From Staphylotrichum longicolle (Eukaryota; Ascomycota; Sordariomycetes; Sordariales; Chaetomiaceae): 64,000 nt of DNA. Of the stretch, positions 1 through 11,161 are shown piece after piece. The position numbers were made by a program, and so were the translations under genes. The stretch spans positions 310,001 through 374,000 of the forward strand of contig JAHCVI010000004.1 of the NCBI GenBank assembly GCA_019096155.1. The letters are read 5' to 3'. Below the pieces are notes generated by a model that ran no database searches, was not told where the DNA came from, and worked only from the letters and a program-made list of their open reading frames with translations. Each line of letters starts with the position of its first letter. Positions within the stretch are counted from its first letter, which is position 1.

Positions 1-324
1 CCGCCCGGACGCTTTTGCCATCCCTCCCGGAGGCTGATGTTCCGTCCGCCCGCGGGGGGCAGCTTCGGAATCTACACGCCATGCACCGACTCGGCATGGT
101 TGCCGAGATGTCGCATTGATATCACGCCCCAAGCCCGCACAAGACCGCTCAACCCCGGAATCGCCGCCATGGCACGGCTTCGTAACCCCAAGGCTCCGCA
201 TGCACTCCAGGTTTCTAGCTGGCGGCCCCGGGAGCGAAACCCGGGTACCGGGTCAAACCCCACAGCCGTTGCACGCGCTCTGCTGAGCAAGGTTCAGGGG
301 CGCTTGGCAAATACCATCTCCCCC

Positions 325-332
325 TATATAAG
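325..332 (+). promoter_or_regulatory. TATA box of the AA9 gene
   Basis: TATATAAG lies 84 bases upstream of the AA9 start codon, with a C-rich stretch just before it. Spacing and context fit a strong inducible fungal promoter. The remaining 300 bases upstream carry no gene that I can support. Confidence 0.55.
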
Positions 333-415
333 TATTCCATGAGCGACAACGGGAGCATCGAGAGTTTGTCCAACCCAGCAATCTCCAACCTGCAACTCGC
401 ACACCCGCAGCCACA

Positions 416-1513
416 ATGAAGGTCCTCGCTCCCCTCGCCCTCGCCGGCGCTGCCAGCGCCCACACCATCTTCACGTCCCTCGAAGTCGGTGGCGTCAACA
501 ACGGCCAGGGCAACGGTGTTCGCATTCCCTCGTACAACGGCCCCATCGAGGATGTCACCTCCAACTCGATGGCCTGCAACGGCAACCCCAACCCCACGAC
601 CTCGACCTCCAAGGTGATCACCGTGCAGGCCGGCGAGACCGTGACGGCGCTCTGGCGGTACATGCTCAGCACGACGGGTACTGCCCCCAACGACATCATG
701 GACAGCACCCATCTTGGCCCGACCCTTGCCTACCTCAAGAAGGTCAACGATGCTACGACCGATTCGGGCGTCGGTGACGGCTGGTTCAAGATTCAGCAGG
801 ACGGCTACAACAACGGTGTCTGGGGTACCTCAAAGGTCATCAACGGCCAGGGCCGCCACAGCATCAAGATCCCCGAGTGCATTGCCCCCGGGCAGTACCT
901 CCTCCGTGCCGAGATGATCGCCCTGCACGGTGCCGGCAACTACCCTGGTGCTCAGTTCTACATGGAGTGCGCCCAGATCAACGTCGTTGGCGGCACTGGC
1001 ACCAAGACGCCCTCCACCGTCAGCTTCCCTGGCGCGTACAAGGTAAGGATGCCCGCCCCGTTCACTGAATTGATTTCTCGTCGCTAACACTATGTCAACA
1101 GGGCACCGACCCGGAGTCAAAGATCAGCATCTACTACCCCCCGGTGACCAACTACATCGTCCCCGGCCCGGAGGTCTTCACCTGCGACGGCAACCTCCAA
1201 CCCAAGCCCAGCACCGCCGTGGCCCAGCCGTCGACCACCAGCAAGGCTTCCACCTCGGCCGCCCCTGCGACCAGCAGCAAGCCCGCCAGCACCTCCTCCG
1301 CTGCCCCGGCTACCTCCTCTGCCCCGTCTGGCGGCTGCTCCGTTGCCAAGTGTAAGCCGACATCAACTTTGTCCCCAGAGGTATCTTGAACACACAGCTG
1401 ACATCTCCTGATTTAGACGGCCAGTGCGGTGGCAACGGCTACACCGGTGCACGACTTGCGCCGCGGGCTCGACCTGCTCCAAGTCCAACGACTACTACTC
1501 CCAGTGCCTCTAA
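416..1513 (+). CDS. AA9 lytic polysaccharide monooxygenase with C-terminal CBM1 (frameshifted)
   Basis: Secreted copper enzyme that oxidatively cleaves cellulose or xyloglucan. Exons are 416-1042, 1102-1351 and 1417-1513; both introns are GT-AG and the first has a GCTAAC branch site. A 15-residue signal peptide ends at ASA, leaving His16 as the N-terminal copper-brace histidine. The second ligand is His99 (STHLGP) and the axial Tyr is Tyr182 (AQFYMEC), with the conserved His171 and Gln180 nearby. A Ser/Thr/Ala/Pro-rich linker follows, then a CBM1 opening YGQCGGNGYTG. After base 1450 the frame slips: one C appears missing from a GCC codon. With it, the remaining CBM1 cysteines and a TAA at 1511-1513 read normally; as given, translation ends at 1520 with a nonsense tail. 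The family call is certain from the catalytic residues; substrate is not determined by sequence alone. Confidence 0.93.
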
Positions 1514-1985
1514 GGGGTGAAACTCCTCGGTGTCAAGGGTAGGAGAGAAGTAGCGAAGGAGAGTTCATGTACATACTTACAAACTTACATACAAACGGGG
1601 TGTTGGGGTGGGTTGGGCGAGCGTCATCTGCATGGGAGGCGGGGGGGGGGTAGAACGGTACGGTAATTCACTCTTGATGAAACAAGAGGAATGTGGAGCT
1701 TCATTGTATCCGTCTCGGGATTTCTGTTCTCACAGAAATAAGAATGGAACTCTACCTTCAAGTTGCTCCTCGCATGAATTCTCCGCAACCATTCGCTGTT
1801 GATACTGTTCTCCGCGCAAGCGAGGCAAGATGAAAGTTCGTGCTTTATTGGCGTAACATTGAAACTATGTACATACTAGTTTACATCTTGTCCTGTTGAT
1901 CACGTCCAGATGTGCATACTATTGATTCAAGCAAGGGAGCTTGTGTCCTCTGTGCAGACGCACTCGGTCATGTGGGCAGATGGCA
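1514..1985. other. Intergenic, AA9 / CVNH convergent 3' region
   Basis: Contains the presumed 3' UTRs of two convergent genes and a G-run near 1640. I see no further gene. Confidence 0.5.
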
Positions 1986-2407
1986 TTACATGGAACTCCG
2001 CGGCCGACACTCGGGGTCGAGCAAGAAGCTTGCATCCCTGTTCCCAATATGCTCGGAAAGGTTGACTTCTGCATCGACAAACTGTCCGCGGGAGTTCTTG
2101 AGCTCAGCATGGAGCATGGGAACCGAATCGGGACCCTCCAGGGACAAGCGGATGTTCTCGGCGCTCTCGGTGAAGTTCTCCGCACCCCATTGAAAGTGGC
2201 CTTTGGCAGAGTTGACTACGATTAGCGCTGCGGTACCGCAGAACAAACCAAGCACGTACCGTCTACATTGCCGATGCAGTGGTTGAGATCAATTGAGGTG
2301 TAATGGCTTCGCTTGTCGAGGGGGTCGTAGAGGCGAGCCGCAAGGATATGTCCCTCCTCGACGCGAATATCCTTGGCTGAGGTGTGAAAGTTTGAAAAAC
2401 TCTCCAT
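1986..2407 (-). CDS. Cyanovirin-N homology (CVNH) domain protein, 120 aa
   Basis: Small predicted glycan-binding lectin of the CVNH family. Exons are 2260-2407 and 1986-2200; a 59-nt GT-AG intron (2201-2259) with a GCTAAT branch site joins Asp-Gly to His-Phe in phase 1. The protein shows the two tandem half-domains of the fold: the first ends in SIDLNHCIGNVDG, the second opens HFQWGAENF and ends in EVNLSEHIGNRDASF. There is no signal peptide, so it is probably cytosolic, as for other filamentous-fungal CVNH proteins. It occupies almost exactly one domain. Known members bind mannose-type glycans; the ligand here is inference. It converges with the AA9 gene. Confidence 0.88.
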
Positions 2408-3767
2408 TGTGAATGAGCCTCGTAATATCGACAGGACAGGTTGTAGAAGATCGATAGCTACAAGTAGCGACAGTGAGCTGGTCAGAAACTTGAACTGGAG
2501 AGACTGTGCATTGGAATTTATATGCGTAACAGAGAGCTGGCCGACAGTGAACCGGCAATCTCCCGTCGTCACACATGCCGCATGGCGTCGGCAGCTGTGC
2601 GTGATTGCGGCGTCATGGAATCCACCCATGTGCTTGTTGCGAGACGGGACGAATTCAGGGCGATGAGGTGGCCAGAGCTCTCGAGAAGATGGTGGGTGGA
2701 CGAGTCATGCCTTCAGCCACCGAGTTGGTGCAGAGACCAGAAGCTTGAAATTCAAGGAAAGAGAGTAACTGGCCTCGCTGGCTTCAATTGGTTAAATGTC
2801 TTTGTATCAACCGGAACGCTACATGGTTGTCCTAGAAACATCGAATGTAACTCCAGGATACCGAGAATGGGGATAGCCGCTAGGACTGTTGTCTCCCAAT
2901 AGGTGGTTTGGAATTGTAACCCCGTCGGCATAAGTTTCAGAGGCGTTATCCTTCTTTTCACGGTGTCTTTCGTCTCAGAGCTGGTACTGGATATTAAACA
3001 TGGTTGGGCCATAAAATCCTGGTATCAACACAAGTTCAGGCATGCTGACTGCCATTCGTGGATCAAGTGAGGTGTCTTCATGTGGATTAAAATTGTTCAA
3101 ACACCAAAGAAAACCCATATACATACCAGCTGAGTCCGGCGAAAACTTGATAGGCCAGTTAAGCCTGGTTAAGGTCTACATGCCCCATAGGCTGGGGTCT
3201 TGAATGGCTGAGGCTTACCACTTTCTTTGACCTTCAAAGACAGGACTCACTGCACGCACAAGTTGAAAGAGGGGCACTATGTGGTTGAGTCTCACCAAAC
3301 CCCCTAGTCCAATGAGTGCTTCACATAAGTGTAGTCAAAATTCTCGGATGTGTGCCCCAAAACAACATATCAGGACTGTTAGCTGTGAATTAACAACTGA
3401 AACGTGACACCACTTGTTGGCGCCATTGCACCATGCCCCTGAGTGACACAAAATGGGGATGAGGTCATTCAGACACCCACGTTTCAGTTGCTGCCGGCTG
3501 CCGAACGACCCCCACTCCTCGTACCCATTGATCTCCATTGTTCCCACTTCCAACTTTTAGGCTCTCCATCTTGGTGAGCTTGGCCCTGTCGACGGCCCGA
3601 TTCGCGATATTTCCCCACTCTTCGTGAAAGGAGTGCTTTATAATCAGGTTGAACCCCTCCAAGACCTGGGTAACCCATCTTCAAACACCTTCTGGTCGTG
3701 AAACAGCTTTGCCAGCAACATTAAAGTCAACTTGACGCCGGTTACGAACCCCCCATCTCAAATCACC
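2408..3767. other. Intergenic, 1.36 kb
   Basis: Divergent region between the CVNH gene and the oxidoreductase. Reading frames are short with no domain resemblance. I see nothing specific in it. Confidence 0.5.
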
Positions 3768-4937
3768 ATGGTCGGAGTCGCATTGCTCGGAGCAGGCATC
3801 TTTGCCCGGGAGGGTAAGTCTCCTCAAACTCAAAACTTCGCTCCACACTTCACTGACTGTACTCAGAACACCTCCCCGCCATCGAAGCCAACCCCACGCT
3901 CAACCTCAAGGCAGTCTACTCGCGGTCGCAGCGCTCCGCCGAGGCGCTGGCTTCGGCCTCCCGGGACGCCTCGTCCGTGGCAGTCTACTTTGACAGCCCC
4001 GCCGTCGAGGGCAAGTCGCTCGACGACCTCCTCAAGCGCGACGACATCGCGGCCGTCGACGTGGCGCTGCCCATCCTGCACCAGCCGGGCGTGGTGGAGA
4101 AGGCGCTCAAGGCGGGCAAGCATGTGCTCTCCGAGAAGCCCGTCGCGGGCGACGTGGAGGACGCCAAGCGGCTGATTGCGTGGTACGAGGGTCTCGGGAG
4201 CGGGAAGCCGCTGTGGGGTGTCGCCGAGAACTGGCGCTACATGGAGTCGCTGCGGTATGCGGCACAGAGGGTGGAGGAGATTGGGGGCAAGCTGGTGACG
4301 TTTAGCTTGCAGAAACATGGGTTTGTGCGGTCGGATAACAAGTATTTCAACACTGAGTGTGAGTTTGGAAACGTTGTTAACCCAGTTGTTGCGTGGCGCT
4401 GACCATTTCGCAGGGCGCAAGACTCCGCAGTACCAAGGAGGTTTCCTGCTTGATGGCGGTGTCCACTTTGTGGCAGGTCTGCGGTTGCTCCTTGCTGCGG
4501 CGGGCCAGGAAATCAAGCAACTCGCGGGTTTCTCAGCCCTGCTGGACGAGCGGCTGATCCCCGTCGACACCATTCACGCCGTCGCGGTTACACAAGAGGG
4601 CAAGAGCGGGACCATTGGCATCTCGTTTGGCACCGAGTTCAAGGATGGGCTGGAGGTGGAGATTGTCACCACGGACGGTGCGGTGATCTGGAGCCCGACC
4701 GAGGTCAAGTCGGTGGCGCGGAAGGGCGACGGCAGCGACGAGAAGGTCGAGGACAAGAAGGAGTTCCCTTACAGCTCCGGAGTCACGGCCGAAGTCGGTG
4801 CATTTGCCAAGGCTATCGAGGCCGGCAAGCTGGATGTTCTCCAGACACCCGCTGAGGCGCTCAAGGACCTTGAGATTCTGCAGAGGCTGCTTGAGTCTGG
4901 GGCTGCAGGGGCAAGTGTGAAAACCATTGGCGCATAA
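3768..4937 (+). CDS. Gfo/Idh/MocA-family NAD(P)-dependent oxidoreductase
   Basis: Predicted 353-residue sugar or polyol dehydrogenase of the glucose-fructose oxidoreductase family. Exons are 3768-3813, 3867-4358 and 4414-4937; the phases match and the reading frame closes exactly. The start is chosen because it places the dinucleotide-binding GAGIFAR at the N-terminus. The family signature EKP appears in HVLSEKPVAGD (Lys is the usual catalytic residue), and the C-terminal half has LLDGGVHF, where the His/Gly motif normally contacts substrate. No signal peptide, so cytosolic. Its stop lies 85 bp from the convergent stop of the membrane-protein gene. The substrate cannot be read from sequence; dihydrodiol dehydrogenase-like or polyol dehydrogenase activity are both possible. 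Confidence 0.9.
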
Positions 4938-5022
4938 ACCATCTCGTTCTTGCACACCTCGGAATCCGGAACGAGCAGGTTTTGTGGAATTTAATTCATT
5001 CTCCCAGCTGATCCAGATGGGA

Positions 5023-6360
5023 TCACACGTGTGGGATATAGACCGACCAATTTACGTTCACGTACGCCGTCGCATCCAGATCCCGCAACTCAAGAAACGC
5101 CTCCACGATCGTGTACATCCTGGCCAGTCCATACAGGAAGGCAACTGATCCGATCGTCCAAAATTCCCACGCGAGGGGTAGGGTCGTGGGATCCCTCGTG
5201 GCCTGGTCTCGCAGCTTTTCGTCCCTCCTCTGTTCAAACTCTTGCAAAGCAGACCGGTCCGTCAACCAAAGATAAATCCATTTCCACCTCCCGAGTCGGA
5301 TCCATGAAGCAGCCGTCTCAAGAATCCAGAACGCAGCCGTGACTCCAAAAAGGATCAGGCTTGAGATTCGCCACAGAATCTTTTCAGTCGTCGATGGGAA
5401 AGAAAAGTTCCATCCAGCCACATGAACAGCAGTGAACAAAAGCGTGGCAAAACAGAGACAATACTCTTGAATACCATATGGATTCATTGGGAACCTGTCG
5501 TTTGGTATGCGCTGAATCGGGCGCTCGGGTGGGATGACGGGCATCCGCATGAAGGGCTGAACGTTCATTGCCCAGCCAGGACCGTTCTCGTCGATAAAGT
5601 CGAGCGGTGTCGTCTTCCAAGGCCGCCGGTCCGTAATATCGGCAATATCGGCCGTTGTCCTAATTTTGATCGGAGTTCGCACATCAGCTGGTTTGTGCAG
5701 CCAGGCGAAAGCAGTCATGAGTGAGCACACGACGATGCCGAGCGTGTTCAACTCAAGTGTTGTGATGGCGAGGCGCTGGCCTGCGCGGCCGATGGCGTGC
5801 AGAATGGTGTATCCAACTTGAAAAGAGGTGATGAGTCGCGCAAATCGGTCTTGTTTTGACTTGTCCCATATCTCATCCACATCTGTCTCGGGATACTGGA
5901 CGTGGTTGTTGACGACGAGCCAATGCAGCTGCTTGGCGTTCAGTGGGAAGGGGACACAGCCTCCTGCATCGAGGACGAAACCGCCCATGTCAGCAAAGAA
6001 GGCCATTCGCATCGTCCATTCGCGATGCCCAGAGTCGTGGAATTGCTGAACCGAGTGTCGTGCCCTGCTCCACTGCCCCGCGGCATAGGTCAGGACAATC
6101 TCAGGGGCGACGATTGCGAGGAGCATCCACAGGATTCGACGCTGAATGAGGATGTGGAGTGTGTCCTGCTTTGCTGGGACGTTCAGACAAAGAAGGGTAA
6201 AGGTGCAAATGAATATCGTGACGAGCGAGGTCCAAACGATGTCCCAAGTCCCTCGGAATCCTGGGTCCCCAACCCACCCTGTGACTCGTCCATCTGAGGC
6301 CTCAAGAGTGGCTGCCACCAAGACCTCAACTTTCGGAGAGGCTTGGCTATGATTCGCCAT
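5023..6360 (-). CDS. Multipass fungal membrane protein of unknown function, 445 aa
   Basis: A single uninterrupted reading frame encoding an integral membrane protein. Hydrophobic segments are seen at about residues 43-60, 75-95, 205-225, 300-320, 335-350 and 400-415, separated by loops rich in Trp, Pro and charged residues. The pattern (extracellular-like N-terminus, then a TWDIVWTSL segment and an ICTFTLLCLNVP helix) matches a large fungal-specific family often labelled integral membrane protein; no biochemical function is known to me. It shares a roughly 500-bp divergent upstream region with the alpha/beta hydrolase at 6859. Confidence 0.8.
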   Translation of the reverse strand: MANHSQASPKVEVLVAATLEASDGRVTGWVGDPGFRGTWDIVWTSLVTIFICTFTLLCLNVPAKQDTLHILIQRRILWMLLAIVAPEIVLTYAAGQWSRARHSVQQFHDSGHREWTMRMAFFADMGGFVLDAGGCVPFPLNAKQLHWLVVNNHVQYPETDVDEIWDKSKQDRFARLITSFQVGYTILHAIGRAGQRLAITTLELNTLGIVVCSLMTAFAWLHKPADVRTPIKIRTTADIADITDRRPWKTTPLDFIDENGPGWAMNVQPFMRMPVIPPERPIQRIPNDRFPMNPYGIQEYCLCFATLLFTAVHVAGWNFSFPSTTEKILWRISSLILFGVTAAFWILETAASWIRLGRWKWIYLWLTDRSALQEFEQRRDEKLRDQATRDPTTLPLAWEFWTIGSVAFLYGLARMYTIVEAFLELRDLDATAYVNVNWSVYIPHV

Positions 6361-6858
6361 TGTTGTGTTCCAAGGACAATAAAAGTAGTTGAGTAAAGAG
6401 TCGGAATTTTAAAAGAAACCCACGATCCGTCTTCGCTCTTCAGAGAGAGGAAGACACCAGGAGCATGAGGCGAAACGAAGTCGGGACAAGACACCTGGAA
6501 CGTGAGCCCATGGCCCGCTGGAACTGTGAGAGACAACATTCTTCCCGCGTCAGGGTCGTTTCTTGCAGCACGCTCGTGTTTTGAGGCACCAGCCAGCCGG
6601 TGACGCTGGTGTTGGCGGGAATAGCAGACCGGTCTTCTCATCCATTCAGAGGCCATTTTCAAGCGCTGGTCCCACCAAAAACAACGTTAGCGAGCTGCAC
6701 AATTGCAGCTGTTGGTTCCAGGTCGTTGCAGCCGGCTCAATGATTGGGTGTCTCGTTATCGCCGCAGGGGGGAAATTAATGGCCCGATCTGTGCACTTTT
6801 TCTCCTCTCACGGCAATACTGGTCCAACTCTTTCAACGATGCTTGTCTCGACGATGCC
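6361..6858. other. Divergent intergenic region, 498 bp
   Basis: Lies between two divergently transcribed genes and must hold both promoters. In-frame ATGs upstream of 6859 (for example 6703) lie in low-complexity context and are less convincing starts. No clear TATA box was seen. Confidence 0.4.
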
Positions 6859-8091
6859 ATGAAATCTCCCCGGAAACCCTGCAGCGAGCCGAGCGCCATG
6901 ACTTTTTCATCAGTTTTTCAGTCTACTCTCAGCGCCTTGGGCTTTGGCGCCCTGGGCTATCTCGTTTTCCTCGGATTGCTCACCGTTCCCTTCTTCCAGG
7001 ACCAAGCCATCTACCTCCATGGTGTCACTCTCACCTGGTTCAAGGACGTCAGTATTGCTGAACAATGGGGGTTCCTCCGAAACCAGGTCACACCCTTTAC
7101 TCTCCGCACGCCAGACGGTGTGACGCTGCATGCTTGGCATATCTTCCCCCTGGGCCTGTACCGCCGACATGAAGACGAGCTCATCAAACAACCCGAGGGC
7201 ATCGCAGTCGACGTCACGGACCGCACTTCCTTCAAGCTTCTGCGTGATGACCCCGAGGCACTCCTTGTCCTCTACCTCCACGGCGCAGCCGGCACCCTCG
7301 GCTCCGGATGGCGACCACCAAGCTACCGGGCCATGTCCGCCGGCGCGCCAGACAAGATCCACACCGTCGCCATCGACTACCGCGGGTTTGGAGCGAGCAC
7401 CGGATATCCTTCAGAGCAAGGGTTGCTGACCGATGCCGTCACCCTCGCCGAGTGGGCGATGCGCGAGGCTGGAATCCCGCCCTCACGCATCGTCATATTC
7501 GGTCAGTCCCTGGGAACCGCCGTCGGGATCTCCCTCGCGCACTACTACGCCTCGAAACCCACCCCAACCTCGTTTGCCGGCATGGTCCTCGTTGCCCCTT
7601 TTGCGGACGTCGAGCTGCTGACCGCGACCTACCGCATCGCGGGTACTGTGCCCATCCTCGGACCCCTCTCCCCGTTCCCCCGGCTCCTGGCGTTCCTCAA
7701 CACCTTCATCCTGAGCAAGTGGCCCAGCAAGGACAAGCTCGCCGCCTTTGTGCGAGAATGCGAGGAAAGGCCGGGCGACGACGGAAAGTACCATGTCACC
7801 ATCATCCATGCCCAGGATGATTACGATATCCCCTGGTCGCACAGCGACCAGTTGTTCTGGCACGCCGTCAACGCATCGCGGCCGGACGGCATCACGTTCG
7901 ATGATTTAGAGGAGGAGAAGGAACAGACGAAGAAGACACTTGGGCCGGCCGGATGGGTGGCGGAGTCTCGGACAGCTAGGGGCATCGTCAGGGAGGAGAT
8001 TGCGAAGTGGGGGTTGCATGACAGGATCATGTCGTACCCGATTGTGAGCCTCGCTGTGCTGAGAACGTTTGAGGCCAGTGGTGCAATTTGA
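6859..8091 (+). CDS. ABHD12-like alpha/beta hydrolase
   Basis: Membrane-anchored serine hydrolase resembling ABHD12 and related monoacylglycerol or lysophospholipid lipases. The N-terminus has one hydrophobic helix (about residues 20-45), then a LYLHGAAGT oxyanion-hole strand, an AIDYRGFGAS strand, nucleophile Ser217 in GQSLG, a candidate Asp in HAQDDYDIPW and a catalytic His in KWGLHDR near the C-terminus. The full triad in the usual order supports an active enzyme. The start could also be the ATG at 6898 (better consensus, 397 aa instead of 410); both keep the membrane helix. Single exon. The lipid substrate is inference. Confidence 0.9.
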   Translation: MKSPRKPCSEPSAMTFSSVFQSTLSALGFGALGYLVFLGLLTVPFFQDQAIYLHGVTLTWFKDVSIAEQWGFLRNQVTPFTLRTPDGVTLHAWHIFPLGLYRRHEDELIKQPEGIAVDVTDRTSFKLLRDDPEALLVLYLHGAAGTLGSGWRPPSYRAMSAGAPDKIHTVAIDYRGFGASTGYPSEQGLLTDAVTLAEWAMREAGIPPSRIVIFGQSLGTAVGISLAHYYASKPTPTSFAGMVLVAPFADVELLTATYRIAGTVPILGPLSPFPRLLAFLNTFILSKWPSKDKLAAFVRECEERPGDDGKYHVTIIHAQDDYDIPWSHSDQLFWHAVNASRPDGITFDDLEEEKEQTKKTLGPAGWVAESRTARGIVREEIAKWGLHDRIMSYPIVSLAVLRTFEASGAI

Positions 8092-8231
8092 GATGGTGCA
8101 AGTGAGGGTGCGATGACTGAGCGGTGTCTGAACGCCAGAGTCTCTCGGAGTTAGACGTCACAAGAACTATCCAAGATGCCTGGGTATATACTAGATATTC
8201 CTACATGTACTAGAGAATGGCTTATAGCGCT

Positions 8232-9884
8232 TCAGGGACTGCTAGATAAACCCCCAAAGTCAACCACAGTGTACATTTCCCGCAGGCTTTCCAGCTTCTC
8301 GAGCAAATACACACGGTGATGCTTCTCTGTGCGCTCAAACCCAAAAATAAACCGCACGAGGAAGAGGAAATCTTCAACGCGGGCGCGGGCCTCCTCCTGC
8401 GTCTGGCCTGGCCCCCGCGGCAGGGCGAGCACGTCCGCAACAGTGCTTGTGATCTCAAAGAGCTTCTGCAGGATGCCATTGCCGTGGGTGATGAAGCTCG
8501 ACATACTGCTCAGGCGGCTGACAAGGCTGCGCAGCTGCGCGGATAGGCGGTGGGCAGGAAAGTGCAGGGAGAAGCCCTCGTGGGCGTCTTGTGGGGGTGC
8601 CGAGCGCAGCAGCCCGTGCGAGAGGGCAAGCTGCCAGACGAGGGTGCGCAGCCAGAGGCGCGTGACAAACAGGTCGACGTGCTGCTCCTCGCTGAGCTCG
8701 CCAGCGCCGCTGGCCGCCAGCTCGCGCGCGGCGTCGGCTGTCTCGGCCTCGTCGGCGTCGAGCTGCGCCTGCTTGCCCTCGATCCACTCGGCTGTGATGG
8801 TGGGCGCGTCCGACATGGTCTGCGCTGTCCAATGCGCAAGGAGTGTCGCGTCCATAACCTGGAACAGCCGGGTCAGGCGGTTGAAGCCCACGGTCACGTA
8901 AGGTGGGATCCCTGGGTCAGTGATGGGCAGGCCGGTCCGGAGCGGGATCATGGTACAAGGGAAGCCCGACATGATGCACATGAAGCGCTCGTGGATGAAG
9001 GCCTCCCAGTACATGCGCTGCCGGCGGGAGATCTCGCTCCGTGTGAGACCGCAGCGGTTGTCCTCGGTATATTGGTGAATGTTGAGCATCTGAATCATGG
9101 TGATGGACTCCCGCAGGCTGGCAAAGCTGCGGTCGAAGCGTTTAAAGGCCATCAAGGAGCATTCATTCCACATGCCAACCACGGCACGCTTGACCGTGAT
9201 GGGCATCTCGTACTGGAGATGGTGCCCGTCAGCGTGGCCGGCGACATCGGCCATGCGAAGAGCCCTGAGGCTAGACTGGACGAGCGAGGTCATTTGCCGG
9301 GCCGCGTCCCCGTGCAAGGTCCACGACGTCTTGGTGAGGTTGATGGTGATGGCGCCAAACGCGTAGACGACGGCAGCATCCTCGTAGCTTGCGTGCATGT
9401 TGAAGATGGAGGCGCGCATCTCGTCGGGCGTCAGGACGGGGTTGACGGGGTAGACAAGCTTCTCGTACTTGGGCAGCAGCCGCAAGAAGAAATCGGGCGA
9501 GAACTCGCTGCCGCCATTGGCCGAGGCCAGCTCGAAGTGAGGCGAGAGTGAGAGCGCATGGCCAGAATCCAGAATGGCGGCGATGGAGGTGACAGCGGCA
9601 GGCCCGGGCCTGTCAGAGCGCAGTGACGACGCCGACGATGAGGGGCTCGGACCGGCGTCGGGGTTGTGTGTGTTGGTGGCAGTCTTGGTGACGGGCTCAG
9701 CTGTACCCTTGTTGCGCAACTGGGCCACCAGACGGCCTCTCACGCCGGGAGTACGCTTGGCTGGGGCGGGGGCAAAGGTGCAAGTGAGGTTGAGATGGGC
9801 GCACTGTGTGCAGGGCTGCTTGCTGCTGCATCTCACCTTTCGGACCCGACACGCATCGCAGGCTCTTGTCGCCTTGGTACTCAT
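8232..9884 (-). CDS. Zn2Cys6 transcription factor, MAL-activator/SUC1 type
   Basis: Nuclear regulator of 550 residues from a single exon. The binuclear zinc cluster is at residues 9-35 (RACDACRVRKVRC and QPCTQCAHLNLTC), followed by a basic linker PAKRTPGVRGR. This layout resembles yeast MAL activators and Candida SUC1, where the cluster is followed by KKRGPK. A Ser/Pro-rich linker leads into a fungal middle-homology region (about 100-540) with the typical EAFIHERF segment. The same window carries a maltose-type permease (15117-16787) and a maltase (18465-20258), so a role as maltose regulator is a reasonable inference, though 5 kb of other genes intervene. In Aspergillus oryzae the corresponding genes (malR, malP, malT) are adjacent. 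Confidence 0.88.
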   Translation of the reverse strand: MSTKATRACDACRVRKVRCSSKQPCTQCAHLNLTCTFAPAPAKRTPGVRGRLVAQLRNKGTAEPVTKTATNTHNPDAGPSPSSSASSLRSDRPGPAAVTSIAAILDSGHALSLSPHFELASANGGSEFSPDFFLRLLPKYEKLVYPVNPVLTPDEMRASIFNMHASYEDAAVVYAFGAITINLTKTSWTLHGDAARQMTSLVQSSLRALRMADVAGHADGHHLQYEMPITVKRAVVGMWNECSLMAFKRFDRSFASLRESITMIQMLNIHQYTEDNRCGLTRSEISRRQRMYWEAFIHERFMCIMSGFPCTMIPLRTGLPITDPGIPPYVTVGFNRLTRLFQVMDATLLAHWTAQTMSDAPTITAEWIEGKQAQLDADEAETADAARELAASGAGELSEEQHVDLFVTRLWLRTLVWQLALSHGLLRSAPPQDAHEGFSLHFPAHRLSAQLRSLVSRLSSMSSFITHGNGILQKLFEITSTVADVLALPRGPGQTQEEARARVEDFLFLVRFIFGFERTEKHHRVYLLEKLESLREMYTVVDFGGLSSSP

Positions 9885-11161
9885 AATAAATTATCGAGCG
9901 GTTCAGGCTGCTGCTGCTGCACGAACGCGGCGCCGCAGGGGCATTGCGGGCCTTGCCCCGTGTTGCGTTCGGTGTAAGGTGAGGTGTGGGGTGAAGTGGA
10001 TGAAGGATGCTCGAGGCGTGGGAAAAGGTGGAATCTGGCCGAGTCTGGGCAAACTGCACTTGCCTGCAGGTTGGTCTTGGAAAAGGGGAAAGTGGGCGGC
10101 GGCGGGGCTGCCTGCGAGTGGGGCTCTGCTCCCCGCTCAATCCGGGGAAGGTGGAGTGGGTCCCAGTCAACGGGTCAACGGTTAGGTTCCCAAGAAACGT
10201 GAACCTCCTTCCACCAACCGTTTTGCTCCATCCCATCAACGCAAGCGCAATTGATTCCACTGGGCAACTGCGCCGCCTCCTGCCTTGCAGTGATGGAAGG
10301 TTCCTCACAGACACACCACACCTGGACTGTGTGTGCATGAACCTGGATGTGACGGATCCGCAACCGGCCTCCTTCCTCTTCGGCACCAATCAGAGCCAGA
10401 GGTTGGTCCGGAGCACCTGAGCGACAAAGTCTTCGGCCCTACATTGGCCTAGGGTCACCTCCACCAGACAACTTAACACCTTAAAAGCCCGACAAGTTGA
10501 AGCTTGGATGTTGGCTCGGATGCTCCGGATCGGGGGATCCCTCTAAATCCTAACCACACGTGGACAAATTCGGTATCACAACACAAGGAAAACCGCGGCG
10601 GAAGCGATTGCTTTCCAGGTTGACTTGCGGTCCCGATGGCAAACCCAAACAAGCGCCAATCCGTGTGAGACACTAAGCTCGAGATCTCTGCACGGAATAG
10701 TGGCCAAGTTAATGTCGATTGTTCTATCGGCCCGTATCACATGCGAGTCAAGACAACATCCAGGTGATGGAGGTGGTGATACGTATTGCCCTTCGTACTG
10801 TGTGCCGTGCAGTTGAGGATGCAGGATGCGGATGGAGAAACAGTATCATCCGGAAGACGTGGGTGGCCGGCCAACGTTTGGTCACAGTTGGTGCCACACA
10901 GACGCAGTGGGGGGGCCTTTCCACACATTCCAACACTTCAAGCACCAACCATGGGCAGACAGGAGAATGGGCAGCACATGACAGATTCCAGGGGTGGCAC
11001 AGCTGCGCCATGTTGGAGTGAGTTCAGGGGAAAGTTGCGGATGGGGTCTTTCGTCCGCCCACGCCACTTCTCCCTCACTAAGTTGAGCGGATGGGTGGTT
11101 CTTGGTTCCATTGCCTTCACAAGCACAGAGCTGTCCTTCTCAGACCAAGTCCTTCAACGCC
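9885..11161. other. Intergenic, 1.28 kb
   Basis: Divergent region between the Zn2Cys6 gene and the HxxHC membrane-protein gene. It includes a GCTGCTGCTGCT run near 9910 just upstream of the regulator start. No convincing gene on either strand. Confidence 0.45.

Noticed and set aside
1912..2255. Plus-strand frames across the CVNH gene
   Set aside because: They are antisense to a spliced gene whose two half-domains and intron phase agree with its family.
2752..3012. 86-codon minus-strand frame between the CVNH and oxidoreductase genes
   Set aside because: No domain, poor start context and no splice partner found.
8550..9551. 333-codon frame on the plus strand within the Zn2Cys6 gene
   Set aside because: It is the antisense of a clearly coding gene; GC-rich codon bias keeps the complementary frame open.
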